From the NCBI GenBank assembly GCA_037783415.1, contig JAZGTN010000028.1, forward strand, positions 1,817,001 to 1,881,000: a DNA stretch of 64,000 bases, given 5' to 3'. Below, piece by piece: positions 11,690-22,635 of the stretch. The position numbers and the translations under genes are program-made. The notes under the pieces were generated by a model. That model searched no databases. It saw nothing but the letters and a program-made list of their open reading frames with translations, and had not been told where the DNA came from. How positions within the stretch are numbered: position 1 is the stretch's first letter; each line of letters opens with the position of its first letter. This DNA is from Leptasterias polaris (taxonomy: Eukaryota > Echinodermata > Asteroidea > Forcipulatida > Asteriidae).

Positions 11690-11890
11690 GGGGACAATCT
11701 ATTTCTAATTTATAACAGCTGTCTTGCATTGTACATGTATAATGATGCGCTAACGTGTGGACGCACTTACATCGAGCTCCCAGAAAATTTCATTTTTAAG
11801 CTCAAAAAGTATACTTTCCGACTCGCAGAACCCATCCAAACCTTCTAAGTTCCATCATAGAACGGTCAAAGCCTACATCCCTTATTCAAT

Positions 11891-12652
11891 ATGCCAGCTG
11901 GACGAAAGAAATCACCAAAATCAACATCACCCCATCAGGAGGCACCCATTTTGTCACTCCAGTCACTGGCACATACCTCATCTGGCCCGTCCACTGAGCG
12001 CCCAGAATTAAAAGGGGACTTCCAGCAGTTTGTCCGGGGTGCCTTTAAGGAGATCTGTCAGGGCCAAGTCGACCTAAATAGGCGCATCGACAGCATTGAG
12101 GCGAGCTTCAACACGGCCATTGAATTTCAATCTGAACGGGTCAATGAACTGGAACTTAAGATCAATGAGTTGGAGAAAATGGCTACCCATTGGGCTCAAG
12201 CGGAGATACAACTTGCCGATCATGCAGAGAAACTCAATAAGCTGGAGCGATTTAGCCGTCGCAGCAACATCAGAGTAATTGGCTTTCCCCAAAGTAAAGA
12301 CGAAGACTGCCTAGACCTCTGCAAGAAAATGTTGAAGGAAAAATTTGGCCTTCATGACATCAAGCTTGAGAGAGCTCATCGGGATGGACCAAAAACACCG
12401 GGTCGTCCTCAACATCTCTTGTTCAAGTTGCATTGCTACCAGGACAAGATTACAATCCTTCGTCAACAGCGACAGGTCTTGGCTGACACCCCGTACTTTT
12501 GCACTGAGGATTTGACAAGACAAGATCTGCAAGAGAAACGCCGTTGGAGCTTGGAGGTATCCAAGGCCTACAAGGAAGGACATAAGTACAGGTTTGTTGC
12601 TGGTAAATGGCGGAACAACACCGGAGGTCTTGCTGCTTTCTGCAGAGTTTGA
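11891..12652 (+). CDS. LINE ORF1 protein (L1 ORF1p/Transposase_22-like), intact
   Basis: The 253-residue ORF has a basic, Ser/Pro-rich N terminus (1-35), a predicted coiled coil (about 50-125, heptad-like ELELKINELEK and LADHAEKLNKLE) and an RRM-like core beginning LERFSRRSNIRVIGFP (about 127-142). Then come a KLERAHR segment (about 165-171) and a C-terminal region with TPYFCTEDLTR. This order matches the RNA-binding chaperone of L1-type ORF1 proteins. The ATG at 11891 follows a non-coding leader. The ORF is uninterrupted although ORF2 downstream is broken, so it could still be translated. Confidence 0.85.
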   Translation: MPAGRKKSPKSTSPHQEAPILSLQSLAHTSSGPSTERPELKGDFQQFVRGAFKEICQGQVDLNRRIDSIEASFNTAIEFQSERVNELELKINELEKMATHWAQAEIQLADHAEKLNKLERFSRRSNIRVIGFPQSKDEDCLDLCKKMLKEKFGLHDIKLERAHRDGPKTPGRPQHLLFKLHCYQDKITILRQQRQVLADTPYFCTEDLTRQDLQEKRRWSLEVSKAYKEGHKYRFVAGKWRNNTGGLAAFCRV

Positions 12653-13583
12653 TGCTCCCCTTACGCAGCAACACCAGACTCTAATGCTCAATGCTAAATT
12701 TAATGCTTTCATTGCATTTCACCTCCATTAACATTTCATTTTTGTTTGTTTACTTTGCCCGTATTGTAATTATCATTTACATTTGGTTCCTTATAAGGCA
12801 GTTTGGCTAGTTCAGTTTTGTTAATTTATTTTCTGTTATTGCCACAATTGTATTTATTCAATAAGCCATTTGCGAGTTACATTTGAATAATGTCTGGTAC
12901 AATGACTTGTTTAGTCACAAGTTACCGCTTAAATTTGAATTCCTCAGACTATCGAGACAGTTGCTATGTCACATGATTAGGGGCAAGCTTTTGCTTAGTT
13001 ACGTAAGAGACGGTGAACACCCATACACAATTCTGAATGGATGTGTATGGCACAATGGTACCAGGGTTTGCTCATCTGGAGGTTGCTATACAAAAGCTTG
13101 CCCCGAACCATGTGACATAGCAACTGTCTCGATAGTCTGAGGAATTCAAATTTAAGCGGTAACTTGTGACTAAACTAGTCATTGTACCAGACATTATTCA
13201 AATTTAACTCGCAAATGACTTATTGTTTTTGTTTGATTTAATATGCAAATTATTGGCTGCTTAAGAACCTCTAGTATATTGTGCTCAGCATTGCTTTAGT
13301 CTGCCTGTATGTTGTTGTTTCACGTCAAATTACCCATTTGCTTTGCTTTGATTGCTTACCATCTTCTTGCTTTCATCCGCATTTTATTTTATTTTTTATT
13401 TTGAGCTCTCTAAGTTATTCATTTGTTTATTGCTTTACTCACTTAACTATATTTATTCCTCATCTAAGTATTTATTTATGTTCATTTAAAATGTTTTTTT
13501 TCTGCGCTCGATGTAATTTGAATTACGTTCATTGATACTCCATCTCCAGTGTTCGTACTTCATTGTGACATTTAATTTTTCTT
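12653..13583. other. ORF1-ORF2 spacer of the LINE
   Basis: The spacer is AT-rich and non-coding. It holds the foldback MITE at 12859-13225. Without the MITE it is about 560 bp. Confidence 0.5.
12859..13225. mobile_element. Foldback MITE with about 135-bp arms
   Basis: The arms 12859-12993 and 13091-13225 are near-perfect inverted copies, starting CAATAAGYCATTTGCGAGTTA and ending at the shared CAAGCTTTTG. The central loop is about 97 bp. It lies between ORF1 and ORF2 of the LINE, so it inserted after the LINE. Few mismatches indicate a recent origin. No coding capacity is seen. Confidence 0.88.
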
Positions 13584-14976
13584 TTGTTTCTGTTCATTTT
13601 ATTTATTGCTCGTATGTTTCCTGATTTAACAACCAATAACTCATTTCTTGCTGACGATGCTAGCTACAATTCCTGCTCTTACTTTGATCGCAATGATTTT
13701 TGTAATCTTAATGTTTCTACACCCGATAATTTCTCAATCTTTTATATGAACTCCAGGAGCCTCTGTAGACATTTTTACGATATTCATGACTTTATGCTAT
13801 CACTCAATCATTCTTTTTCAATCAACGGCTTTTCAGAAACGTGGTTTAAAGAAGCTCCTCCTCAATTCGTCCATATGGACAATTATCATCTTATTCATTC
13901 CTCTCGTTCTGACAAAACAGGGGGAGGAGCTGCCATGTTTGTGAGCAACTCGCTTAAATTCTACATTCGTAACGATCTCATGACATCTTGCGAAGATTTT
14001 GAATGTGTTTTCATAGAAATTCAACGAGCTCACGCTGTTAATTTGATTGTCGGTAATGTCTACAGGGGGCTCCTGGGGCTTCCCCAGATAATTTTAACAG
14101 GTCTTTGGATTCTTGCCTCAATACTATCGCCAATGAGAAAAAGCTGTGTTACATAATGGGGGGACTTCAATCTCAATTTACTTAATTGCTCTAATCATCG
14201 ACCCACAGATGATTTTGTAAACACCTTTTTCGCTTATGGCTTCCGCCCTTTGTTTGACAAACCGACCTGCATCACCCCTCACAGTGCTTCTCTGATAGAC
14301 AACATTCTTACCAACAATGACCAGGATATGTCTGCAGGGATCCTTTATTCGGATATCACTGATCACCTACCACTTTTTCAGGTGACTCCTTTTTGTCTTG
14401 ACAACTCGGCCTCTACTCGTAACACCTATGTCACAAGGAATATCAACACAACTACAATCCGTTCTTTCACTGCAGACATTGCGAATTTGAATTGGAGTGA
14501 AGTCTATGCGGCCGACCAAGCCGATTCTGCCTACAATGCTTTTCTTACCACCTTTAACTATCTTTACAATCTTCATTTCCCTTCTTCAGTGAAATCTAGG
14601 GGTAATTCTTTAAGAAACCAGCCCTGGATTAATCAGTCATTGTCAACTCTTCTGATCACAAAAGCAGACTGTACCGTCGTTTCTTATGTAATCCCACTGC
14701 AGCTAACGAGCGTCTGTATAAGGACTACCGTAATCGCCTGACCTCTGTCATTCGCACTGCTAAAAAGAATTACTTTGCCCGGAAGCTGGATCATAACAAA
14801 ACAAGTTTGAAAAATATCTGGCGCGAAATTAATAGCATCCTGGGCAAAGATAAAAGGGCTGACCCTTGTGAATTTACCAACGGCGACGACACTTTACGAG
14901 ATCCTCCCGATATCGCTAACTCTTTTAACACACATTTCTCTAAAATTGGTGCTTCATTGGCTAATAAAATCCCCAG
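13584..14976 (+). pseudogene. LINE ORF2, N-terminal block (endonuclease), frameshifted
   Basis: The endonuclease begins with FSIFYMNSRSL (the N of the active site) and continues with FSETWFK, TGGGAAMFV, then GDFNLNLLN and ITDHLPLF. The frame is lost near 14067-14160, where G-run length changes separate the block ending GNVYRG from GDFNLNL. It is lost again near 14660-14760, before RTAKKNYFARKLDHN. The block then runs to the insertion point after KIPS at 14976. Confidence 0.85.
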
Positions 14977-15744
14977 TAGTCCGGCAGCCAAAGGGGTGAA
15001 CCATGTTTTGTTGGATATATAATGTTTTTTTGCAGATTCCACACAAGAAGGTCATACTGTTTAAGAATCTGAGTGATGACCCCTCCTCAGGGTTGGGCAA
15101 TTTTTTATATCGATTATTTAATGATTTAATCGATATTTATCAATACCTATGGTGTAAACATAACCAATACAAGCGTGTAACCCCCAAAATGGCATTTAAA
15201 ACATACAATTAGCTTACCAAGAAGTAGTATGTAAAAAAAAAACTAAAAAAAATTGGGCGAAAGAGGGTGTAGGGTGCTGAAGGGGCGTGGCTAGTGGGAG
15301 GAGGCGGTAACTGTATCCAAACACACATGATATTAGAAAACTAAGTACATTTATTTATGATAGAGTTTCTTGTAATAAATCTTTGAAAGAGATTTGTACA
15401 TTAATGTATTTAAGGATGATAGATGATGGATGGGGTACGATCCATCAAGGGGCGTGGCCAAGGTATATAGTATTCTTCAAATCCAACCTGCGTATTTGTA
15501 CGACTAAAGAAACCCTGAAGTAAAAAATGTACCCTCTTCTACATTGATTTCTGTGGAGATAGAGTTGCATTTTGGGAGAAAGTGGGGGAGGGGGAGTCCA
15601 GCACCAAGAAATTAAATGCCTCTTCATTCTCGACAAATCCTTTAATGTTGAACCTATCTAATAATGACCTACATTTTGGTGCTATTCCATCCAGTGATGC
15701 TGTATCTGATGACCTGTTGTTATTTGAAAATTGTATTTGTGACA

Positions 15745-15775
15745 ATTCAATAATAATATAATAATAATAATAATG
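15745..15775. repeat. (AAT)n microsatellite
   Basis: An imperfect run of AAT/ATA repeats inside the 2.86-kb element. Confidence 0.7.
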
Positions 15776-15820
15776 TTATGATATAGGGGATGTGGTGAGA
15801 AAATTGTTCAACAAAAATGT

Positions 15821-16657
15821 TGTGACGTTTTTTGACCGTGTGGGTCGGTAGTGAACTGGGGGAGGGGGGGAGGGAGGGGGGAGGGAGGGGGACGTTCGAG
15901 ATTAAGAATAATTTTTCAGATCCATTGGGTAGCAATAGAGAGCTTTCGGAAGTCATCATGTTTGCTTCCTCATCAGTTGCATATTGGTCGATATAAAGAA
16001 TCAGGCAAATCTCTTTGTACATCTTAAAAAGATGTAGGGTTAGGACAGTAGTGTATGCCTATAGGAAATAAAGATATATCGCTGGGTATGTTTGTGTTCA
16101 TGAGTAACAGGCGTTTATCCGTTTTTGGACTTTTCAAAGTAAGACAATCAAACCTCATGAGTTTTGTAATTCATATGAATTATTTGAGGGAGAATGATGA
16201 TCAATGTTGTTTAAAAGCAATGAACACGCAGATCGTAAAAGTATCACATCGTATGAAACCAGAAGTAAAACAAAACTCCAAAACATCTCTCGTGTTCACG
16301 ACAACCTAAAACCGGACAATGGGTTATATCACAGGTAATCAACAAATTATTGCCTCTTATTCAGAGCGACCACAGACTTTTTCAGAAATATTTTTGGATC
16401 CACCTTTCTTTGAAGACAACAAAGGATAAACGCCTTGTGACTCCTAAAAACAAACATACCCGGACACCCACGTTTATTCTGTTATTTCCCATACACTTGT
16501 TGCAACCCCACATCTTTTAAAAATGTACAGAGATTTGCCCGATTCTTTTAATCGACCCACATGCAACAGATGAGGAAGCGTACAAAGAATCTGAAAAAAA
16601 CCCTCCCCCCCCCCCCCCCCCCCATCACTACTGACCCGCACAGTCAAAAGGGTCACA
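15821..16657. mobile_element. 837-bp foldback element with long imperfect arms
   Basis: The left arm (15821 to about 16140) and right arm (about 16390-16657) are inverted copies at moderate divergence. The ends are TGTGACGTTTTTTGACCGTG and the inverse of TGTGACCCTTTTGACTGTG. Shared inner blocks include GGATAAACGCCT, ACAAACATACCC, a CTACATCTTTTTAA-like stretch, GAGATTTGCC and GATGAGGAAGC. Each arm has a G- or C-rich tract near its end (about 15860-15890 and 16605-16623). Confidence 0.75.
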
Positions 16658-17836
16658 GAATTTCGGTTTAACTATTTCCCGACCACTTCCCTGTTATAAA
16701 ATAACACAAGTGGAGGTAGCCCAGCACAGTTACCATAAATTGGATTTGTTTTGTCACAAAAACAATTTTCAAGTTACAAGTTACAGATACAGTGTCAATG
16801 GATGGGACAGTATCAACATTATTTTATTATCATTAGCATCTCCGTTGCTTCTTTGGCTGACTGGGTCCCTGTAGCTCCGTTTGTTTTGCTTGCCGTTTAA
16901 GTTGTTGCGAAAACCAAAACCCTACATCCTCTCCGGTCTGGAGGATGGAGGTTTCAGATTATCAGGTTATGTAAGGATACAATTGTGTCCTGATCCATGT
17001 GATGGAAATGTAATTTACTAAAACTCCTTTCTAAGTCCTTATAATACACGGCAGGTCTCAATGTGATTTATAATAATACAATTATTTCATTTGTCACGTC
17101 AGACCAGGTTACTGATAATTTATGTAACCGGTCTTTATAAATCCAAACTTATTGCAAATAATGCTGAAAATCTGGCTCTGTAAATAAGTCACAATACTTG
17201 TTATATGAATGTAATGCTATATCTTTGGAAGTTCGTGTTAAAATATAGCTGCTAAACAATATTTACCCTTATGCCCTATATTAAACAGTCGAATGTTCAG
17301 CGAGACAGTTATAATCATGTGGCTAATTCTCTCCACGTGTCCCGTTGTTTACATCAGCGTGTACCCAGACTCTATCAAATAATATTTCACAAATTGCACC
17401 AGAATGGTACCAGTCTGATAAGTGTCAAGCTACTGCAGGCTCTTTCTACAACTTGAAATTATTTGGAAATATTCTTTTCTTTAAAAATATGTTTTTAAAC
17501 ATATTTGGAAAGTATAAACAATGTTTTAGTACAAATGTTTTTGTGTACGATTTAAAGTGATGCAAATAATATGTTTTGTACTTGCAATATTTCAATTAAC
17601 TTTAAAGTTACATAAAAAGCAAACAGCGCCACCAATAGTTAGCCTGATATCATGACTATTCTGGATTATAAAATTGGAGGAATATTCCGCCTATATCTCG
17701 AATTGCCCAAACTTCACAGGGTGTCATCATGCAGATTCTGTTTGTACAAGGTCTACTGAACATAAATCAGTCAAAACCTGTTATATATCCTCCGCTGCAA
17801 GGTTCAGGTAAAAAGTGCCTTTTGGCTGCCGGACCA

Positions 17837-18724
17837 CAGTACTGATTCACACTTCACAGACTTTCTTCACAACCCGAACAACTTTTCCTTTTTTCTGACT
17901 CCTACTAACTTCCTCGAAGTCATTCAAATCAGCAATGATCTAAAAAGCAGCTCTAGCTGCGGATTTGATGGCATAAACTCTTCTGTGATTAAATCTGTCA
18001 TTTCCTTTATTTCTCGCCCTCTTGCTTACATCTTCAACCTGACTTTCACCACTGGTTCTTTTCCTTCCAATCTGAAGGTTGCTAAAGTCATTCCTGTCTT
18101 CAAAAACGGTGACAAACATAATATTAGCAATTACAGACCCATCTCGGTTCTGCCTTGCTTTTCTAAAATACTTGAGAGACTTTTCTGTAACAGACTCACT
18201 AACTTCATCTCTCATTTCCATCTTCTTTCTGACTCTCAGTACGGCTTTCGAGCAAATCACTCCACAGACATGGCGCTTACTCAATTTGTTGATAAAGTGT
18301 CCACTGCTCTCAATAATAAAATGAGTAGAGTCGATGTATTTATTGACCTATCAAAAGCATTTGACACCATTGATCACTCCATTCTCCTTGACAAACTTAG
18401 TTTTTATGGTATAAGAGGTGTTGCTCTCAAATGGCTTTCTTCTTATCTTTCAAATAGGCAACAGTTCACTTCCTTCAAAAATCACAACTCTTCTTGGTGA
18501 GAAATCAAGCATGGCGTTCCCCAGGGTTTTATTCTTGGTCCTCTTCTTTTTTTGCTATATATCAATGATCTGCATTCTTCCTCTTCCCTTCTTTCTTTTA
18601 CTTTATTTGCCGATGATACAACTATTACTTTCTCTGACTCCAACTCGGCTAATTCTTTAAACACCATGAATGCTGAACTTCTTAAAGTGTCTTCTTGGTT
18701 TAAAGCTAACAAACTTTCCCTTAA
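17837..18724 (+). pseudogene. LINE ORF2, reverse transcriptase block
   Basis: The reverse transcriptase core is readable: FDGINSSVIK, VAKVIPVFKNGDK, NYRPISVLPCFSK, the motif A region [26 protein letters not shown] and the catalytic FADDTT. A TGA at 18498-18500 interrupts the frame just before EIKHGVPQG. The block stops at the TTAA (18721-18724) used by the piggyBac-like insertion. Confidence 0.88.
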
Positions 18725-19333
18725 CCCTTTCAGCCCCAAGTTCTTTTGACATAAACAACTGCTGGAGCCCACGTTCTTTGACCACTCAAGCGTGAAGCAC
18801 ACTTCCTCACACAACAGGAAGCTGGTGTTCAAAGTTTGATTTTACAAACTCTATAATTACCTTGAAGATTTTATTTAAGAGCATAATGAGTAATACAAAT
18901 TGTCTTACTTATTGAATTTCCTTTCATATAATTCAAAAATCATTGAAATCAACCAACAAATGTCCAAGTTCTTGGTCTTTGTTTCCTCAGTGTGTTCTGA
19001 AAACCCAAACACTTTTTTGCACACAACCTTATGGCGCTCCGTAGGTGTTTGGCATTTCGGATCTTTCTACTGTAATTTGAAGCGATTGCAAAATAACAAC
19101 CCTATTTTATTTCACTGTCATTGGAAAGATCCGATCTTTCTCTTTCCAATGATGGTAAGCTTGGGTATGGAGGGTGAACATGGACAAAACTACAAATTTT
19201 TAACAAATGGCCTTTGTGCCCAGGCTTGAGTGCTTTGTTGTGTGTTATCTTGGGCGACTATAGTCGCCCTTGGGGCTGAAGCAGGGTATAGTGCACAGTC
19301 GACTATAGTCGCCCTTGGGGCTGAAAGGGTTAA
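18721..19333. mobile_element. piggyBac-like MITE with TTAA duplications
   Basis: TTAA at 18721-18724 and 19330-19333 flank a 605-bp element whose 16-bp ends CCCTTTCAGCCCCAAG / CTTGGGGCTGAAAGGG are perfect inverted repeats. TTAA duplications and CCYT-type termini are characteristic of piggyBac superfamily transposons. Collapsing to one TTAA restores the LINE frame (SLN followed by QHKTKFML). Near the right end, GACTATAGTCGCCCTTGGGGCTGAA is doubled (about 19256 and 19301). There is no transposase, so it is non-autonomous. Confidence 0.88.
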
Positions 19334-20054
19334 CCAACACAAAACTAAGTTCATGCTCTTCAGTAAATCTTCTCATCTCTTGGACGATATTCCTATTCTT
19401 CGCATCGATAATAATCCTATCCTTCAAGTTCACTCTACTAACTTTCTAGGTGTCATTATTGACGATCAACTCTCCTGGTCTGAACACATTTCTTCCATTA
19501 CTAAAACCATCTCCCGCAACACCGGTGTTATGTCTAGACTTCGTGCTTTTCTTCCTCCCAAATCCTTGATATTGCTTTACAATACCCTCATTCTTCCCTA
19601 TCTTAAATATTGTAATATCGTTTGGGCACATGTTTCTAACAACAAGCTTCATTCGCTAATTACCACTCAAAAAAGGGCTGTCAGGATTTGCACTTCTTCG
19701 CATCCCCGGGAGCACACTGCACCTCTTTTTGTCCGATTACACTCACTAGCACTTGCTGAAATTAACCAATTTCATACAGGTATCTTCATGTACAAATTCA
19801 CTCACAACCTTTTACCCACTTCCTTTAGTTCATTCTTTACCTCTGTCCGTGACACCCATGGGTACTCAACCAGATCGCATAACAAATCACACCTCTATGT
19901 GCCATTCACCCGCACATCATTCCACCTGAAAACGCTTTGTTTCTTCGGACCACGTCTTTGGAATGGTTTAAGCGAATCTATTAAATCACAATCTTCTGTG
20001 GGTCGATTTAAAAGTGCTTATAAAAGAGCTCTCCTCTCCCAGTATCTGACATAG
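19330..20054 (+). pseudogene. LINE ORF2, C-terminal block
   Basis: The block runs uninterrupted from QHKTKFMLFSK through TNFLGVIIDDQLSWSEHI, the thumb/tail region (LPYLKYCNIVWA), and ends FFGPRLWNGLSESIKSQ to the TAG at 20052-20054. It is the typical C terminus of CR1/RTE-X-like reverse transcriptase proteins. Confidence 0.88.
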
Positions 20055-20449
20055 TTTATTCTCACCTAGCTAGTCTGCTTAGATCTCCTTTTTACTCATG
20101 TTTAGTAGTCAGCTGATGTTCTTTCTTTATATACATTACTTTACTTATATTTGTTATTGTCGTTATTATCATTGTTATTATTATTATTAATATTACTATA
20201 ATATTAATATTATTCTCATCATTTCTGTCTTTGTGTAACTTGTCTGTCCGTACGTTCTTGTTCCTGTTTACGTTCTGTTTGTCTGTCCATCAGGCATCTC
20301 ACCACAAGCCTCGGCTTCTAGATGATGCCTCCATACTTATGTTATTTTTTGCCTTGCAATTAATGCTTCTTTGATTACTTCTTTAAATCAATGTTTTGGC
20401 TACGTACTGTTTGGAAATTTCATGAAGTATGGAAATAAATGTGAGTTTG

Positions 20450-20471
20450 AATTGAATTGAATTGAATTGCT
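20450..20471 (+). repeat. (TTGAA)n LINE 3' tail
   Basis: Tandem TTGAA repeats follow AATAAATGTGAG and mark the 3' end of the two-ORF LINE. A TTATTATTA tract at about 20170-20220 lies within the 3' UTR. Confidence 0.75.
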
Positions 20472-20936
20472 AGTCATAATTTTCTCAAAGTTGAGAATCA
20501 AGCAGAGAAATCCCTCAGGATTATTAGTGCAGTATTTGTAACAACTAGACGAATAAACCAGTATGCAAGTTCCAAATACTACTTTGATTTTTTTAAAGCT
20601 TGGTTTATTACCAATCACCCGTTGTTCCTTTAAAGTGGACATCGCTTCACAATCCCACTGACCAATATGGTGCACGGCATTCTGACCTCTGACCCACTGT
20701 AGAGTTACCAGCGTATACAATGAGTTCTCTATTCAAATTGTTCACCACAATCATTGATAAGACGCGAGTTTATCCGTCTCCACCTATACCTTAAACAATT
20801 ATGAGCCAAAATGAGCCATTGATGAAACTTCCATGCAATAATTTGTCTGATGAAGACGTCATGAGACAGCTCCTTTAAGGAAATCTCTCATGGTCCGATC
20901 TGCCTTATGGAACCATTTATCACAATATAGACTCAC
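20472..20936. other. Intron sequence beside exon 2 of the RNF150-like gene
   Basis: No exon or repeat end is recognised between the LINE tail and the splice donor of exon 2. Confidence 0.45.
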
Positions 20937-21184
20937 CTGTGTTCTGTCCCTTGCCTGTGCGTACCGGAAGCGCTGGATGTAGTAAAACACCAGCCAGGCT
21001 AGAGAGATGATCATTAGAACGATGAAGGACACCGACACAAAGAGCACAGAGGATTTCTTGATCTGGACGCTCTTTATAATCTTGGATCCAACGACAAATT
21101 CTAGCTTAACGTTGGTGCCATTCTCTATGAGGGAGACTATATGCTGGCCAGTTTCTGATGTAACTAAAATAGCTGGAATGTTTC
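20937..21184 (-). CDS. RNF150/RNF130-like, coding exon 2 (end of PA domain, TM)
   Basis: This exon encodes residues 190-272. It finishes the protease-associated lumenal domain (AILVTSETGQHIVSLIENGT), then gives a transmembrane helix (about 236-259, LFVSVSFIVLMIISLAW) and a basic juxtamembrane stretch (YIQRFRYAQARDRTQ). That stretch is highly characteristic of vertebrate RNF150/RNF130 and fly goliath. The acceptor is AACAG and the donor is GTGAGT, on the minus strand. The phase joins exon 1 exactly (568+248 = 816 nt, 272 codons). The next exon should begin the segment leading to the RING-H2 finger; none was recognised to the left. Confidence 0.94.
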
Positions 21185-22635
21185 CTGTTTAAAAGGAAGG
21201 AAAAACTAATTTAATTTTTAGTGACATGCATCTGTGACACTCCACGCAAAAATCAAGTATTTCTCAGAAGTAGTGAAATGGCGTTTAAATTGAAGACGAC
21301 CAAAACATCAGCCTTAATATCAATGTGGACGTCTTAAATATTCTATTACATGTTGAGAAATACCTTTAGCTTACAGGCCTAATAAGTGTCATTCTTTAAT
21401 GTTATCTATTTGATCCAGTTTAGATTTTTGGCAGGAAGTTCCTGGTTTTCGCATTTTTCGATCTAATTGGGTGGATGAGGGAGGGGGGGTTCTGAGCGGG
21501 GGTACTCTAGTCCCCCTCTCCCACCCCCATCTGGGTATGCCACTGCTTTTAACATCATTCAAATGCAATTACAAAATACAAAACAAAATAAAAGGAAACA
21601 GATAAAACAAGTGATTGAACAAGAACATACAAAACTCAAGCTACATACAGGGTAAAGGGGAAAATGAAGTTGAAATGCTGTTTAGAGGAATATAAACAGT
21701 TGTAGAAAAGTTCCTTGCTTTTCAAATTGAACAAAAAGAAAAAGAGATCCATACACAATTATGCTGTGCAAACACAAATAGAACTGAATGTTTTAAGCAG
21801 AGCAAGGTTCATTGATAATGATAGAAATCTATAGACCTTGGACTTCAAAACCTTAAACTTATCTTACAATCCCACAGATCACACAGTCTATTGGAGGGCC
21901 ATACAGTGTAAAGGAATTTCACAACAAGACCAAGGGCATTTGATTGCATTTGAAAGCTAGGTCTGGCAAATGTAACATTTTAACTCATTCATTTCATTTC
22001 ATTAAGAGTGTGAAATGATCAAAGTAGACTAGACAGAGTTATCCCCTAAATCAAACCTTGAATAAAGTACTCGTAGTGCATTCTTCATACCAGTACTAAT
22101 CCTTCAGAAAAAAAATAACATCTGAAATACTGTCAAAAGTAGAGCATTTAAGGCCAACAAATACCTATTACGATTGCCTCAATAAAATAAAGCCAGCTAT
22201 GAATATGCACATATTATCCCTGAAAAATTACAATGTACTAAAAACGTAAACTTGATCAATAAATTTCATTAAATTTTCCAATCATTAAAGGTAGTTTGTA
22301 CAATGTACATGTATGTTGGGTCTGTTTATAAAAAAAATATGAGGATATTAAATTTATGTACAACATAAATATGTACAACATTGGTATTTGTCACAGACCA
22401 GTAGCACACTTTATATGACACAACATACATGTACATGTATACCAGTGTTGTAGTCGAGACCCAATACTAATAGTACCAGACCGAGACCAAGACTCGGACC
22501 TAAAGGTCTCAGGGGGAGACCATGAAGGTCCGAGACCGAGACCTTAATGAATAATTGTTTTTTTTAATAAAAGTTATCAAATAACAAACCACAAGGGAAA
22601 CTGACTGGGTAAATTTTAATGATTTTGGGTTGAAC
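21185..22635. other. Intron 1 of RNF150-like gene, left part
   Basis: No exon is seen. At about 21480-21548 a G/C-rich segment ends CTGGGTATGCCACTG, the inverse of the CAGTGGCRTACCCAG-type transposon end also found at 52329 and 58803. ACATGTACATGT-type palindromic runs occur at about 22290-22440. Confidence 0.45.

Larger units (their letters stand above)
14977..17836. mobile_element. 2.86-kb DNA element inserted in LINE ORF2
   Basis: Left end TAGTCCGGCAGCCAAA and right end TTTGGCTGCCGGACCA are inverted copies with one mismatch. The flanks are CAG on both sides (CAGTA if two asymmetric end bases are allowed). Joining the LINE flanks across one CAG keeps the ORF2 frame, with KIPS running into TDSHFTDF. 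No transposase was recognised inside, so it appears non-autonomous. It hosts the 837-bp foldback at 15821-16657. Confidence 0.78.
11690..20471 (+). mobile_element. Two-ORF LINE, disrupted by nested DNA elements
   Basis: The components in order are a 5' leader (start uncertain, about 11690), ORF1 (11891-12652), a spacer with a foldback MITE, ORF2 in three blocks (13584-14976, 17837-18724, 19330-20054), a 3' UTR and a (TTGAA)n tail at about 20450-20471. About 3.8 kb of the span is secondary insertion. An L1-type RRM ORF1 combined with a CR1/RTE-X-like ORF2 suggests a CR1-group element. Confidence 0.85.

Noticed and set aside
13281..13535. 84-codon hydrophobic ORF between LINE ORF1 and ORF2
   Set aside because: Low-complexity T/C-rich sequence with no homology recognised, in the LINE spacer.
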